Part shown: positions 10,801 to 19,300 of the stretch, piece after piece
Layout: every line of letters starts with the position of its first letter
Position numbering within the stretch: the first letter of the stretch is position 1
Assembly: GCF_000374125.1 (NCBI RefSeq)
Contig: NZ_KB893632.1
Location: forward strand, 34,342-98,341
Direction of reading: 5' to 3'
Source: Niabella aurantiaca DSM 17617
GTDB taxonomy: Bacteria; Bacteroidota; Bacteroidia; Chitinophagales; Chitinophagaceae
Length of the DNA stretch: 64,000 nt
Translations under genes and position numbers: made by a program
The notes under the pieces: generated by a model
Database searches by the model: none
Seen by the model: only the letters and a program-made list of their open reading frames with translations
What the model was told of the DNA's origin: nothing

Positions 10801-11117
10801 TCTGCAGCCGTCCATTTTATTTCCTGGGGCGTGTAGGCAATATGTGTGATGTGAAGCGTGTACAGACCTGCTTTTAATTGCAGCCGGAAGCTGCCGTCGG
10901 TGCCGCTGATGACAGAGAGAGGCCGGCCCTGCACCATTACCGTTGCGCCGGAAACAGGGTTATGGACAGAATCGGTCAATATCCCCACCAGTTCCCCCGG
11001 GGTGGTATCCTGGGCGGCTGCCGTTTGCAGGCGGGCGCATATGGCCCCGCCTTCAAAGAGCCCGATGAGTAGAACAGGAACGGCGTACCTGTAGAAGGCT
11101 CGTTTTAGTAGATGCAT
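7845..11117 (-). CDS. SusC/RagA-family TonB-linked outer-membrane transporter
   Basis: TonB-dependent transporter of 1090 residues. An N-terminal export signal lies within about the first 35 residues (hydrophobic VPVLLIGLFEG). A carboxypeptidase-like domain spans about 40-118, the TonB-box-like VVVVGYGTQKKINLTGAV is near 128, and the plug motif LKDASSAAIYGSRAAFGV is near 225. Unlike susC1 no fecR is adjacent. The AT-rich upstream region carries a candidate -7 box and a 22-bp direct repeat, suggesting direct transcription-factor control. It forms an operon with susD2; no enzymes are linked, so the substrate is unknown. Confidence 0.95.
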   Translation of the reverse strand: MHLLKRAFYRYAVPVLLIGLFEGGAICARLQTAAAQDTTPGELVGILTDSVHNPVSGATVMVQGRPLSVISGTDGSFRLQLKAGLYTLHITHIAYTPQEIKWTAADGRKETRTVVLQAKPGSNMDEVVVVGYGTQKKINLTGAVAQIGSEALEDRPSPNLTRMLQGALPNLNIKMVDGSPTRSATYNLRGATSIGAGGSALVLIDGVEGDPNLINPNDVESVSILKDASSAAIYGSRAAFGVVLITTRSAKKGKVKVDVNSSYTTNSRIITPSLITNGYQWAKNFDEAFNAWYDYKSHPISVNNIYPFSLEYLDELKKHDEDPSLPEVVYNEQKKRYEYFGNTDWYNLLYKNSMPALEEAISVSGGSEKADYYISGRYYYQDGIFNYLSDKFNKYNLRAKGTIRIAPWISLQNNTDISNYTYRYPMFSDGDGNIWRQFEHQGYPMAVIYNPDGTYTHSGVYTGAASYIEGRNKSDLSNFFIRNTAGIVLTPIKNALTFKADITFSKELETETRTNNFMNYSIAPGRIDRFGRSLLRQFNNNESYLGSNITGEFTRDFGQHHFKFLGGYNVESFTRKELDASRDGILVEEKPDFNLMDGLNYGISGGGLQWSYIGWFYRLNYDFKNRYLIELNGRYDGSSKFPSTQRFGFFPSVSAGWRLSEEAFFQPLKPLISELKFRGSYGSLGNGNVAAYRYLEIMSVAKSSVILNGVQTSYTQLPNVIPNGLTWERSTTFDLGMDMTLLNRRLDLVFDWYNRQTTGMFTQAEPLPAVFGAALPFGNYADLSTKGWELTLSWKDNTTVFGKPFQYSFSGSLWDSRSFITQFNNPKKTLASTYYVGHEIGELWGYTTLGFFTSAEDIAQHANQDFLQNSNNRQWLPGDLKFADLNGDQVINQGTNTVDNPGDRRIIGNTSPRYQYGFTVAAAWNGIGLSAFFQGIGKRDWYFAPEAGLFWGPYNRPYGYQPTKMMQDYWTAENPDAYFPRFRGYTALNTNRSLGAPQTRYLQDASYMRLKNVTLDYSLPSGWLNKLKIQRAKVYVTGQNLFTFSGLFKHTDNFDPEVLENPIGELTNGSGQGYAYPMLKSITFGLNLSL

Positions 11118-11139
11118 AATGAAGTTGTTTAGAAGGTGG

Positions 11140-11147
11140 CAAATCTA
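11140..11147 (-). promoter_or_regulatory. Candidate Bacteroidota -7 box for susC2
   Basis: On the minus strand this reads TAGATTTG, an exact TANNTTTG match 22 bases before the susC2 ATG. Several TTTG words lie upstream, but none sits at the usual 19-21 base spacing (the nearest is 15 bases), so the -33 element is uncertain. Confidence 0.45.
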
Positions 11148-11151
11148 TTGG

Positions 11152-11188
11152 GCAAACAATAACAAATTGTTAAGCAAACATTAACAAA
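11152..11188. promoter_or_regulatory. 22-bp-phased direct repeat upstream of susC2
   Basis: GCAAACAATAACAAA (11152-11166) and GCAAACATTAACAAA (11174-11188) are 14/15 identical and start exactly 22 bases apart, about two helical turns. They sit just upstream of the candidate susC2 -7 box, as expected for paired binding sites of a regulator. The regulator is not identifiable here. Confidence 0.5.
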
Positions 11189-11950
11189 TTTAAACTAAAT
11201 TAAGATAATTAAACGTAAAAATTAATTAAAATAAATATAATTAAACTTAATATTTGAAGTACTGTTGGTTGTGAAAGAGGCTCTCCTGAAACAGGGAACG
11301 GATCCCGCCGATCTTTTTATGAGGAGAGGGGGCTTCTTTTCCGTAAAAAGCCGCTTTGAGGACTAATGATAGACCGGCATCCATTTTATTAAAATGAGTG
11401 TTCTCCTAAATGGTTTCTAGAGAGGCCATAGCCGTCAGGTTAAAAATAGGTCTATCATCATAAGATGCAGCCCGAATAAGCCATTTAAGCTAAAAGGGCC
11501 TGATCTTTTGATAGCAAACAAGGCGCAGCGCGCCGCAAATCATTGTAACAGGAACTCCCGGAACTTGCTCTTAGCCGCAGCGCGGCGGGAATCTTTTAGG
11601 AGCCTTATTAGCGGTGCGCTGACCGTCCGAAAGGATCATCCGGGCGGGCACCTCTATTCAATCTTGTATTGCTTGCTAATAAGCGCTTGATGCATCTGGC
11701 GGAGATACAAACCATGACCTGCGCTACTGGCAGTGTCCGCACCGACCGGATATAGTTTTGATACGAGTTCGCTATAAATGTTTTTGGAGCAGGTTTTTAT
11801 AAAGCGGTCCACAGGATCTGCTGAATATTCCTTTTTTTAACTGGAGGGCTGCCTTTTTTGGATCAGTTCATAAAAATGAGCCTGTATTCCCGGGATGGAT
11901 TCTTTGCGGGATCATCAGCAGAAGCTGCTGTTTTCGAAAAGGGGGCATGG
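11189..11950. other. Long intergenic region with no recognised gene
   Basis: About 760 bases between susC2 and the deoxynucleoside kinase. The first ~70 bases are very AT-rich and belong to the susC2 upstream region. The rest is mixed composition with short repeats: a 10-bp inverted repeat ATGATAGACC (11366-11375 and 11449-11458), and two related GC-rich words GCAGCGCGCCGC and GCAGCGCGGCGG near 11523 and 11576. Open frames of 60-120 codons exist but none looks like a protein I recognise, and one is antisense to the kinase. It may be degraded DNA. Confidence 0.4.
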
Positions 11951-12589
11951 TCAGAACAAACCGTACAGCTGGGCGTCAATTTTGGAGATGATCTTTCCAA
12001 AATCCTCGCTGTTATCTGCAAAATTGTTTTTATCTACATCGATGATCAGCAGCTTTCCTTCTTTGTACGACCCGATCCATTTATTGTAGTATTCATTCAG
12101 CCGTTTCAGATAGTCCAGGCGAATGTTCTCTTCATATTCCCGTCCGCGTTTCTGAATTTGTCCTACAAGCGTAGGCACGGAGGCATTCAGGTAGATCATG
12201 AGATCCGGAGGACGTACCATTGATTTCAGTGTTTGAAAGAACTGGTAGTAATTGTCAAAGTCCCGCTTGCTCATCAGTCCCATTTCGTGAAGATTGGGCG
12301 CAAAGATGTTGGCGTCCTCGTAAATGGTACGGTCCTGAATCACGGTTTCCGTACCATTCTGGATGTCGATCAGTTGTTTTAGCCGGCTGTTGAGAAAATA
12401 GATCTGTAGGTTAAAGCTCCATCGTGGCATATCATCATAAAAATCCATCAGGTAAGGGTTGTGATCCACATCTTCAAAATTGGGGATCCACTTATAATGC
12501 TTGCTCAGCATTTCCGTTAAGGTGGTCTTACCGGCACCAATATTGCCAGCTATGGCAATGTGCTTGGGTTTGGATTTTGATTTAGCCAT
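11951..12589 (-). CDS. Deoxynucleoside kinase
   Basis: Cytosolic salvage enzyme that phosphorylates deoxynucleosides with ATP (dNK / deoxyguanosine-deoxyadenosine kinase family). It has 212 residues, the usual size. A P-loop GNIGAGKT lies at residues 15-22. EDVDHNPYL near 39 and the substrate-site DRTIYEDANIFA near 87 are characteristic of this family. It follows trpS on the same strand with a 71-base gap, so co-transcription is possible. The base preference cannot be read from the sequence. Confidence 0.92.
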   Translation of the reverse strand: MAKSKSKPKHIAIAGNIGAGKTTLTEMLSKHYKWIPNFEDVDHNPYLMDFYDDMPRWSFNLQIYFLNSRLKQLIDIQNGTETVIQDRTIYEDANIFAPNLHEMGLMSKRDFDNYYQFFQTLKSMVRPPDLMIYLNASVPTLVGQIQKRGREYEENIRLDYLKRLNEYYNKWIGSYKEGKLLIIDVDKNNFADNSEDFGKIISKIDAQLYGLF

Positions 12590-12660
12590 GTTACAAGGGT
12601 GATCGAAGAATGGTTTTGTTTTGAAAAATAACCATTCTTTTTTAAATCATTCTATTTTTC

Positions 12661-13665
12661 TTAAAAGTATTTCAAGCCCATGGCCTGGCGTACCAGCTGT
12701 ATGGTTTGCGCCGCATTTTCTGCTGCCTTTTGTGCGCCTACTTTCAGGATGATACTCAATGCACGCTCGTCTTCCCGGATGGCTTTTGCCTTTTCGCGGA
12801 TGGGGCTGATAAACCGTACCATATCTTCAGCCAGCTGTTTTTTAAGATCGCCGTAACGAATAGTGCAGGCGTTAAAATCAGCATCGTATTTTTCAATGAC
12901 CGCCGGGTCGCTTACCAGTCGCATCAGGTCAAAGATGTTGACAATGTAATCGGGCTTTTCTGAATTTGCTGTTGCAGGCCCCGCATCTGTTTTGGCTTTC
13001 ATGATCTTTTTGCGGATCAGGTCATCGTCGTCCGACAGGTATATGGTGGCGTACTGGTTCTCGCTTTTGCTCATTTTGCCGGCACCGTCCAAACTGGGCA
13101 CTTTTAGCAGCTGCTGCCCGTAGTTGAACGCTTTGGGCTCCGGAAACACTTCGCCGTAACGGTGATTAAAACGGTTGCCAAATGTACGCGTCATTTCAAG
13201 ATGCTGCTCCTGGTCTTTACCAACAGGAACGAAATGTGCACGGTGGATCAGTATGTCGGAAGCCATCAGCACGGGGTAGGTCAGCAACCCGGCATTTACG
13301 TTTTCCGGCTGTAGCTTTACTTTGTCCTTGAAGGTGGTGGTTTTTTCGAGTTCGCCTTTATAGGCCAGCATGTTGAGATAAAGATAAAGTTCGGTTGTTT
13401 GCGGAAGGTCGCTCTGACAATACAATACGCATTTATCCGGATCCAACCCACTGGCCAGGTAATAAGAGGTAACTGAGAGTATGTGTTCTCTAAGCTCCTT
13501 TGTATCGGGGTGGGTGGTGAGTGAATGCAGGTCTGCGATAAAAAAATAGCAACTGTATTCGTCCTGCATTTTTACATAGTTCCGCAGCGCTCCAAAATAA
13601 TTCCCCAAATGAAGCTGCCCTGTAGGCCGTACTCCACTTAAAACGATTTCACCTTTTTTGCTCAT
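12661..13665 (-). CDS. trpS: Tryptophanyl-tRNA synthetase
   Basis: Class I aminoacyl-tRNA synthetase charging tRNA-Trp in the cytosol. The start is the ATG at 13665; a longer frame from a TTG three codons upstream would begin inside the promoter box. The resulting 334 residues match bacterial TrpS. The HIGH-type motif HLGN is at residues 19-22 after RPTG, and the KMSKS loop appears as GAGKMSKSENQ near residue 200. A TATCTTTG -7 box ends only six bases before this ATG, so the mRNA may be nearly leaderless. Confidence 0.97.
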   Translation of the reverse strand: MSKKGEIVLSGVRPTGQLHLGNYFGALRNYVKMQDEYSCYFFIADLHSLTTHPDTKELREHILSVTSYYLASGLDPDKCVLYCQSDLPQTTELYLYLNMLAYKGELEKTTTFKDKVKLQPENVNAGLLTYPVLMASDILIHRAHFVPVGKDQEQHLEMTRTFGNRFNHRYGEVFPEPKAFNYGQQLLKVPSLDGAGKMSKSENQYATIYLSDDDDLIRKKIMKAKTDAGPATANSEKPDYIVNIFDLMRLVSDPAVIEKYDADFNACTIRYGDLKKQLAEDMVRFISPIREKAKAIREDERALSIILKVGAQKAAENAAQTIQLVRQAMGLKYF

Positions 13666-13671
13666 AGGCGG

Positions 13672-13679
13672 CAAAGATA
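13672..13679 (-). promoter_or_regulatory. -7 box TATCTTTG six bases before the trpS start
   Basis: Exact TANNTTTG match on the minus strand. With the usual distance from box to transcription start, the transcript would begin within about three bases of the ATG, giving a leaderless or almost leaderless trpS mRNA. No clear TTG at -33 was found. Confidence 0.55.
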
Positions 13680-13697
13680 GATAAAGTTTGATGTTTT

Positions 13698-13713
13698 CCC
13701 GATCGCGATCGGG
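13698..13713. promoter_or_regulatory. 16-bp perfect palindrome upstream of trpS
   Basis: CCCGATCGCGATCGGG is a perfect palindrome whose centre lies about 26-33 bases before the trpS -7 box, over the expected -33 region. It could be an operator, or a chance palindrome: one perfect 16-bp palindrome per 64 kb is expected at random. Confidence 0.3.
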
Positions 13714-13741
13714 GGGATGGTTCTTTGTAAAGTTCAGTGGT

Positions 13742-14391
13742 TTAAGAATTGAGCCCTCTTACCGGGTGTACAGGGGGCGCTGCATGCAGCCCGGAATCAT
13801 AAACAGAAAGCAGTATGGGCTGTGTGGAAGCATCAATAAGGGATTGCAGCTTTTTTAAAAAACCAGGGCTTACGGTGGGGCAGCCATCGCTTTGACAAAT
13901 TTCGTAGTTCACATCTGTTTCCGGTACGCAGGCATGGGAGTTGAGGACCGCGTACCGTTCAAATGCATGGCTGCTGCTGCTGTCGAGTCTGTATAATTTA
14001 TAGGCCAGTCCAAATTTTCCCTGGTAGGGTTTCCCGCCTTTATAACATCCCAGGGAGGTACACATGCTACCTGACTCATTACTGTAATGCCGCCCCCCGG
14101 CCATCGTTCTCCGCAAGGCCCATGGGTGACCAATCCGGAACCGGTAATCTGGTCCCCGGCCGGATCATAAATAAGAAAACGCTTTTTGAAAGAAGGCTGG
14201 CGCATATCGATCAGGAATGCGATGGAAGGGCCGAACCGCTGTTTCCGGACCCTGTCTTTGATGGTTGCCAGTTGTGGTGCTGACGGGGCCGCCCCGCTTC
14301 CGGGTGGTTCCGGCCAGGCTTGCAGGGTTACTATAATAGTAAAGGAAACCACAGGCAAGCAGCCGGCAAAATAGAATAGGAAAGCCTTTCA
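13742..14391 (-). pseudogene. Murein L,D-transpeptidase catalytic-domain protein, frameshifted
   Basis: Two overlapping minus-strand frames together make one protein of the murein L,D-transpeptidase catalytic-domain family (YkuD-like, PF13645 type). The upstream frame (stop-to-stop from about 14391) gives a hydrophobic signal region, then PSIAFLIDMRQPSFKKRFLI and GLVTHG. The downstream frame gives HYSNESGSMCTSLGCYKGG, YAVLNSHACVPE and ICQSDGCPTVSPGFLKKL, with the catalytic-type cysteine motif. The switch lies at about 14090-14115, at a run of six G (minus strand); one extra G would join the frames. The start is also unclear: the correct frame has a TGA where an ATG is expected and only a TTG at 14358. 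This may be a true pseudogene, a sequencing error, or -1 slippage. Confidence 0.75.
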
Positions 14392-14474
14392 AAAATGGCT
14401 TTTCCAGGAAGACGCCGTTACAGGAACAACCCGTAACGGCGGCAGCCGGTAAAAATCTACCGGCTGTAATCAAG

Positions 14475-14518
14475 AAATTTGTAATCAAGGTGATTGCCAA
14501 AATGTTGATTACAAATTT
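14475..14518. promoter_or_regulatory. 14-bp perfect inverted repeat with 16-base spacer
   Basis: AAATTTGTAATCAA (14475-14488) is repeated in inverted form at 14505-14518. It lies about 90-130 bases upstream of the frameshifted transpeptidase gene, on its promoter side. It could be a strong hairpin or a dimeric operator. A related half, TGTAATCAA, also occurs at about 14465-14473. Confidence 0.5.
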
Positions 14519-14777
14519 GTAATTGCTGAAGAATATTATAATGGACCGGTATTGATTTTAGTAAAAAATATCCTCTTAAACGGTTTGTGAAGAAACCATG
14601 ATCCGCGCCACGGTCAGTATCCTTACTGACCGGACAATAAATTTATAAAGATCATTTTGATACCGGTTCATAATTACGGCTGATTTGATTGCCGCACCTC
14701 CGGGTTAAAAAAGGCGGGTAGTCCGACGGAAGCGGGCAGGCGCAGGGCGGGAGGCTGCTTTCCTTCGCCGGTAAGGC
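14519..14777. other. Intergenic region with a 9-bp perfect hairpin
   Basis: No gene seen. CGGTCAGTA (14611-14619) and TACTGACCG (14624-14632) form a perfect stem with a four-base loop; there is no T run, so it is not a standard terminator. The remainder is GC-rich toward the ribBA terminator and holds nothing recognisable. Confidence 0.4.
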
Positions 14778-14816
14778 AAAAAAAAATCCCAGAGCACCGC
14801 TACCGGTTACCGGGAT
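14778..14816 (-). terminator. Rho-independent terminator of ribBA
   Basis: Read on the minus strand, ATCCC ... GGGAT encloses CGGTAACCG and is followed by nine T residues, 36 bases after the ribBA stop codon. Confidence 0.7.
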
Positions 14817-14851
14817 GTATCTTTAGGAACGATGATCCCCGAGGTGGAGTG

Positions 14852-16051
14852 TTAAAATTCGTGGCCCAGTTTTTCTTTTTTTGTCCGCAGGTATTTTTCG
14901 TTGTGTTCGTTGGGGCTGATCACAATGGGTACACTTTCCACGATCTCAAGCCCGTAGCCGATGAGGCCTACACGTTTCCGGGGGTTGTTGCTCATCAGGC
15001 GCAGCTTGGTCACATCCAGGTGCCGCAGGATCTGGGCGCCCACACCATAATCCCGTTCGTCCATTTTAAAGCCCAGGTGCAGGTTGGCTTCTACGGTATC
15101 CATACCGTTCTCCTGCAGTTTATAGGCTTTTAATTTATTCATCAGTCCAATGCCGCGGCCTTCCTGGTTCATATATAAAATAATGCCTTTACCTTCCTGC
15201 TCTACCATTTGCATGGCTTTGTGCAGCTGGTCGCCACAATCGCAGCGCAGCGAGCCCAGGATGTCACCTGTAAAGCAGGAGGAATGGACTCTTGTAAGTA
15301 CCGGCTCTCCTTTTTCCCATTCGCCTTTGATCAGCGCAAGGTGCTCGTTGTTGCTGTTCTTGTCTCTAAATGCCACCAGGGTGAAGTTGCCATAGCGTGT
15401 AGGCATGTTTACGCGCACGATCTCTTCGATCAGGGAATCGCGTTTCAGACGGTATTCGATCAGGTCCTTGATGCAGATAAGTTTCAGATCAAATGTTTTC
15501 GCTACTTCGATCAGGTCGGGCAACCGGGCCATGGTACCATCATCGTTCATGATCTCCACGAGTACGGCCCCGTACGGGTAAGGGAACCCTGCCAGCCGGG
15601 CCAGGTCGGTAGCTGCTTCCGTATGTCCTACACGACGCAGCACCCCGCCTTTTTTTGAACGCAGGGGAAAGATATGTCCCGGACGGCCCAGATCAGAAGG
15701 GTTGGTGAAGGGGTTATTGAGCGCTTCAATGGTCTTGGCCCTGTCTGAAGCGGAAATGCCGGTGCCACAGCCGTTACCCAGCAGATCCACTGAAATGGTA
15801 AAGGCGGTTTCGTGCAGCGCGGTATTGTTGGTCACCATAGGCGGCAGGTTCAGCTCGTCGCACCGCTCTTCCGGCAGGGGGGTACAGATCAGCCCACGGC
15901 CGTTCTTGGCCATAAAATTTACGACTTCCGGGGTAATGGTTGCTGCAGCGGTAATGAAATCACCTTCATTTTCACGGTCTTCATCATCTACAACGATAAC
16001 CAACTTGCCATTTTTGATTGCATCAATGGCGGTTTCTATTGAATCAAACAT
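14852..16051 (-). CDS. ribBA: Bifunctional 3,4-dihydroxy-2-butanone-4-phosphate synthase / GTP cyclohydrolase II
   Basis: Catalyses the two entry steps of riboflavin synthesis, one from ribulose 5-phosphate and one from GTP, in the cytosol. It is 399 residues. The RibB half (about 1-200) has [10 protein letters not shown] near residue 22, and the RibA half (about 205-399) has [10 protein letters not shown] and LRCDCGDQL with the three zinc cysteines, followed by EGRGIGL. Both halves look intact. It stands alone with a -7 box 20 bases upstream and its own terminator. I looked for an FMN riboswitch in the upstream 270 bases and did not find one. Confidence 0.97.
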   Translation of the reverse strand: MFDSIETAIDAIKNGKLVIVVDDEDRENEGDFITAAATITPEVVNFMAKNGRGLICTPLPEERCDELNLPPMVTNNTALHETAFTISVDLLGNGCGTGISASDRAKTIEALNNPFTNPSDLGRPGHIFPLRSKKGGVLRRVGHTEAATDLARLAGFPYPYGAVLVEIMNDDGTMARLPDLIEVAKTFDLKLICIKDLIEYRLKRDSLIEEIVRVNMPTRYGNFTLVAFRDKNSNNEHLALIKGEWEKGEPVLTRVHSSCFTGDILGSLRCDCGDQLHKAMQMVEQEGKGIILYMNQEGRGIGLMNKLKAYKLQENGMDTVEANLHLGFKMDERDYGVGAQILRHLDVTKLRLMSNNPRKRVGLIGYGLEIVESVPIVISPNEHNEKYLRTKKEKLGHEF

Positions 16052-16071
16052 ATTTTTTGCAGAAATTTATA

Positions 16072-16079
16072 CAAAGATA
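16072..16079 (-). promoter_or_regulatory. Candidate -7 box for ribBA
   Basis: TATCTTTG on the minus strand, 20 bases before the ATG; exact TANNTTTG match, giving a short leader of about 15 bases. A TTTG lies 30 bases upstream, farther than the usual spacing. Confidence 0.5.
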
Positions 16080-16323
16080 ACGATTGTAAGCCGGGTTTGG
16101 TTTAGGCGGCAAAGTTTCGTGTTCGGTCGTTACAGGTTTCACTGTTTTGTGCTATGGTTGCCCGTTTTAGTTTAAAGTTTCGTGCCTGGGTTGAGTGTGG
16201 GTTGATCCCGGTCAATTTATGAACGAATGTTAGCGGATTGGTTACAATTTGTTAATATTTGCGCCTGAAATGTTAAAGTTTATTCTGTTTCTTTGCCCCT
16301 GAAATCACTTAATCCCAAATTTT

Positions 16324-19300
16324 ATGCTAAAGAAGATTTATCTATTCATCGCTGTGGCGCTTCTCTCCACGGCTTTTCTGCATGCGCAGGTAACAACGAG
16401 CGGAGCTTCCGGGACAGTAAAAGGACAGAACGGGGAGGCCCTTGTTGGTGCAACAGTTGTGTTAACTCATACGCCAACGGGGACGGTATATAGTACAATA
16501 ACAAAGAATGGAGGTGTATTTAATATCCAGAATATGAACCCCGGCGGGCCTTATGCACTTGAGGTATCCAATGTCGGCTATGAAACCTACACCTTATCTG
16601 ATATTTCTATTCCTCTCGGCGACATCTATCAGGCTACGGTAAACATGAGCACTGCGGCTCGACAGCTGTCTGAAGTAATCGTTTCAGGCGCAGCGCGGAA
16701 CCAGCGTATTGGTGCTGCAACCAATATTTCCAGAACGCAGATTACCAATCTTCCTAATATCAACAGAAGTCTGATGGACGTTACGAAGCTCTCGCCGCAG
16801 TCCAACGGAGGCAGCTTTTTGGGAATGAGTAATCGTTTTAATAACATCACGGTTGACGGCTCTGTATTTAACAACAACTTTGGATTGGGCTCCAACCCGC
16901 TTCCGGGTGGTGCATCCCAGCCAATTTCTATCGATGCAATCGATCAGGTGCAGGTAAACCTGGCACCTTATGATGTACGCCAGGCCGGTTTTACAGGTGC
17001 GGGCGTAAATGCAGTTACACGCCGTGGTACCAATGCGTTTTACGCAACGGTGTATGACTACTACAAAAACCAGAGCTTTAACGGCAAAAAAGTGGATGGG
17101 TTTGAACTGCCTTCCATCCTGAAATCTTCTTCGAATATTTTTGGTGCCAGTGTAGGCGGCCCCATCATCAAGAACAAATTGTTCTTCTTTGTAAACGGTG
17201 AATATGAAAAGAAGGTGAATCCCGGCCAAAACTGGATTCCTTCAAACGGAAGTAGCAATCCTAATGCCACCCCCAATGTTCAGGAATCGGACATGGTGAA
17301 GATGAGCGATTTTCTGAAATCGAAATACGGATACGATCCGGGAGGATTCTCTGGTTATGATTTTAATACCAAAAACACCAAGTTCCTGGGACGTATCGAC
17401 TGGAATATTAATGATAACAACCGCTTTTCCATACGATACAATCAATCTGAAACTTCTGATGATGTATTAACCAACACAAGCAGTGGCCCTAACCCCCGCA
17501 TTTCGAACGGCCGTGTTGGAGGAAGATCCGGCGGCTTAAGCTTTTCTAATTCCAACTATACGCAGAACAATAACGTGTATTCTCTGGTAGGGGAACTTAA
17601 CAGTAAGTTTAATAGTTCTGTTTCCAACCAGTTCCTGGCTTCGTTTACAAAGATCCACGACTTTCGTGCCACGCCGGGATCTCAATTTCCTTTCGTGGAT
17701 ATCATGAGAGATGCTAACAATGTTTTAATGAGTTTTGGCTCTGAAATATATTCTTACCAGAACTACGTTAAGAATAATACCGTAAACATTGCAGATAACC
17801 TTACCTGGAATCTGGGGCAGCACAACATCCTGGCGGGCATCAGCTTTGATTATATGAGTTTTGAGAACTCATTTGCAAACTTCGGTGGACAGAGTTATTA
17901 CCGCTATGCATCTATGCAGGACTTTTTTGACAATAATCCCCCCTCTGTTTTTGCGATTACTTACAGCAATACGGATCGGGCTGCAGTAGAAGCAGCACAA
18001 GCAAAGTTTGGTCAGGCGGGCTTCTACCTGCAGGATGTATATACGGTAAACGACCGTCTGAAACTCACCTATGGTGTTCGTTTTGATCTTCCGTTCTATC
18101 CCGGCAACAAAGTGTCTAATGATTCTTTATACGCTATTCCACTGCGTGACCCCTCCGGCCAGGAATTTCGTGCAGACGTGGGTATCTGGCCGAAGGCAAA
18201 ATTGCTGGTATCTCCCCGTGTAGGCTTTACTTATACTGCCGGAGACGACAGGAGTTGGGTGGTTAGAGGCGGAACCGGCATCTTTACTGGAAGGATCCCG
18301 TTTGTGTGGCTGGTAAACCAATCGTCTGATAACGGGGTATTAAACACTACTGCTACATACAGTTCCTCCAATGCGAACATGAATGATTACCTGTTTGATC
18401 CCAATAGGACAGCGCATGTTCCTCAAACACTGCCATCAACAATCAGAATCATTCCGGGAGCTTATTATAGTGTGACCTCCCCGGATTTTAAGATACCGCA
18501 GGTATGGAGAAGCAACCTGGCTATTGATAAAAGCTTTGGCGACGGATACACCGCCTCTGTTGAAGGGATCTTTTCCAAAACAATCAATGCTGTTTATCAC
18601 TACAACGCCAACCTGGGGGATGTGAAAGGACAACGTACTGGTTTTGGCGGCGATGACCGGAATGTCTATAACAGCTCTTTCACGAGCGAAGTTGGACAGG
18701 TGTTTGTAATGGACAATACCTCCAAAGGATCATCCTTTGCTTTAACTGCAGCGCTGTCCCGGAGGTTCTCTAAAAACTGGCAGGCCTCTGTGGCGTATAC
18801 ATATGCTAATGCAAAAGATATATCTCCCAACAACGGAGACCGCTCACAAAGCTCCTGGACTCAAAACGCGATCATTGCAAACCCCAATGCTCCGGAACTG
18901 GGGTACTCTGCATACAACATCCCTCATCGGGTAAACGCCTATGCATCTTACAGATTTGAATATGCCAATCAAAACCTGGCGAGTACCATTACCTTGTTTT
19001 ATTCCGGTGCTTCCCAGCAACGTTACCTGTACCGGTACGGTGGCGATATCAATGGGGACGGTGCCACCAATGACTTGTTCTATGTTCCCGAATCCAGAAA
19101 TGGACTCGAACAGCAGTTTACTTCATTAACCGTTAAAAAAGATGACGTTTCCACAACCTATACCCCGGCAGAACAGGCTGATGCATTTTGGGCCTTTATT
19201 GAGAACGACAAGCAATTGAAGGACCGCAAAGGCTCCTATGTTGAGCGTTTTGATGGATTGCTACCCTGGGTGAACCAGCTGGACCTGCGGTTCCTGCAAG

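Noticed and set aside
11366..11458. 10-bp inverted repeat ATGATAGACC as a mobile unit
   Set aside because: Several 10-bp inverted pairs at this distance are expected by chance; no flanking features support an element.
16080..16323. FMN riboswitch upstream of ribBA
   Set aside because: I looked for the conserved core elements in the leader and upstream region and found none; the likely leader is only about 15 bases.
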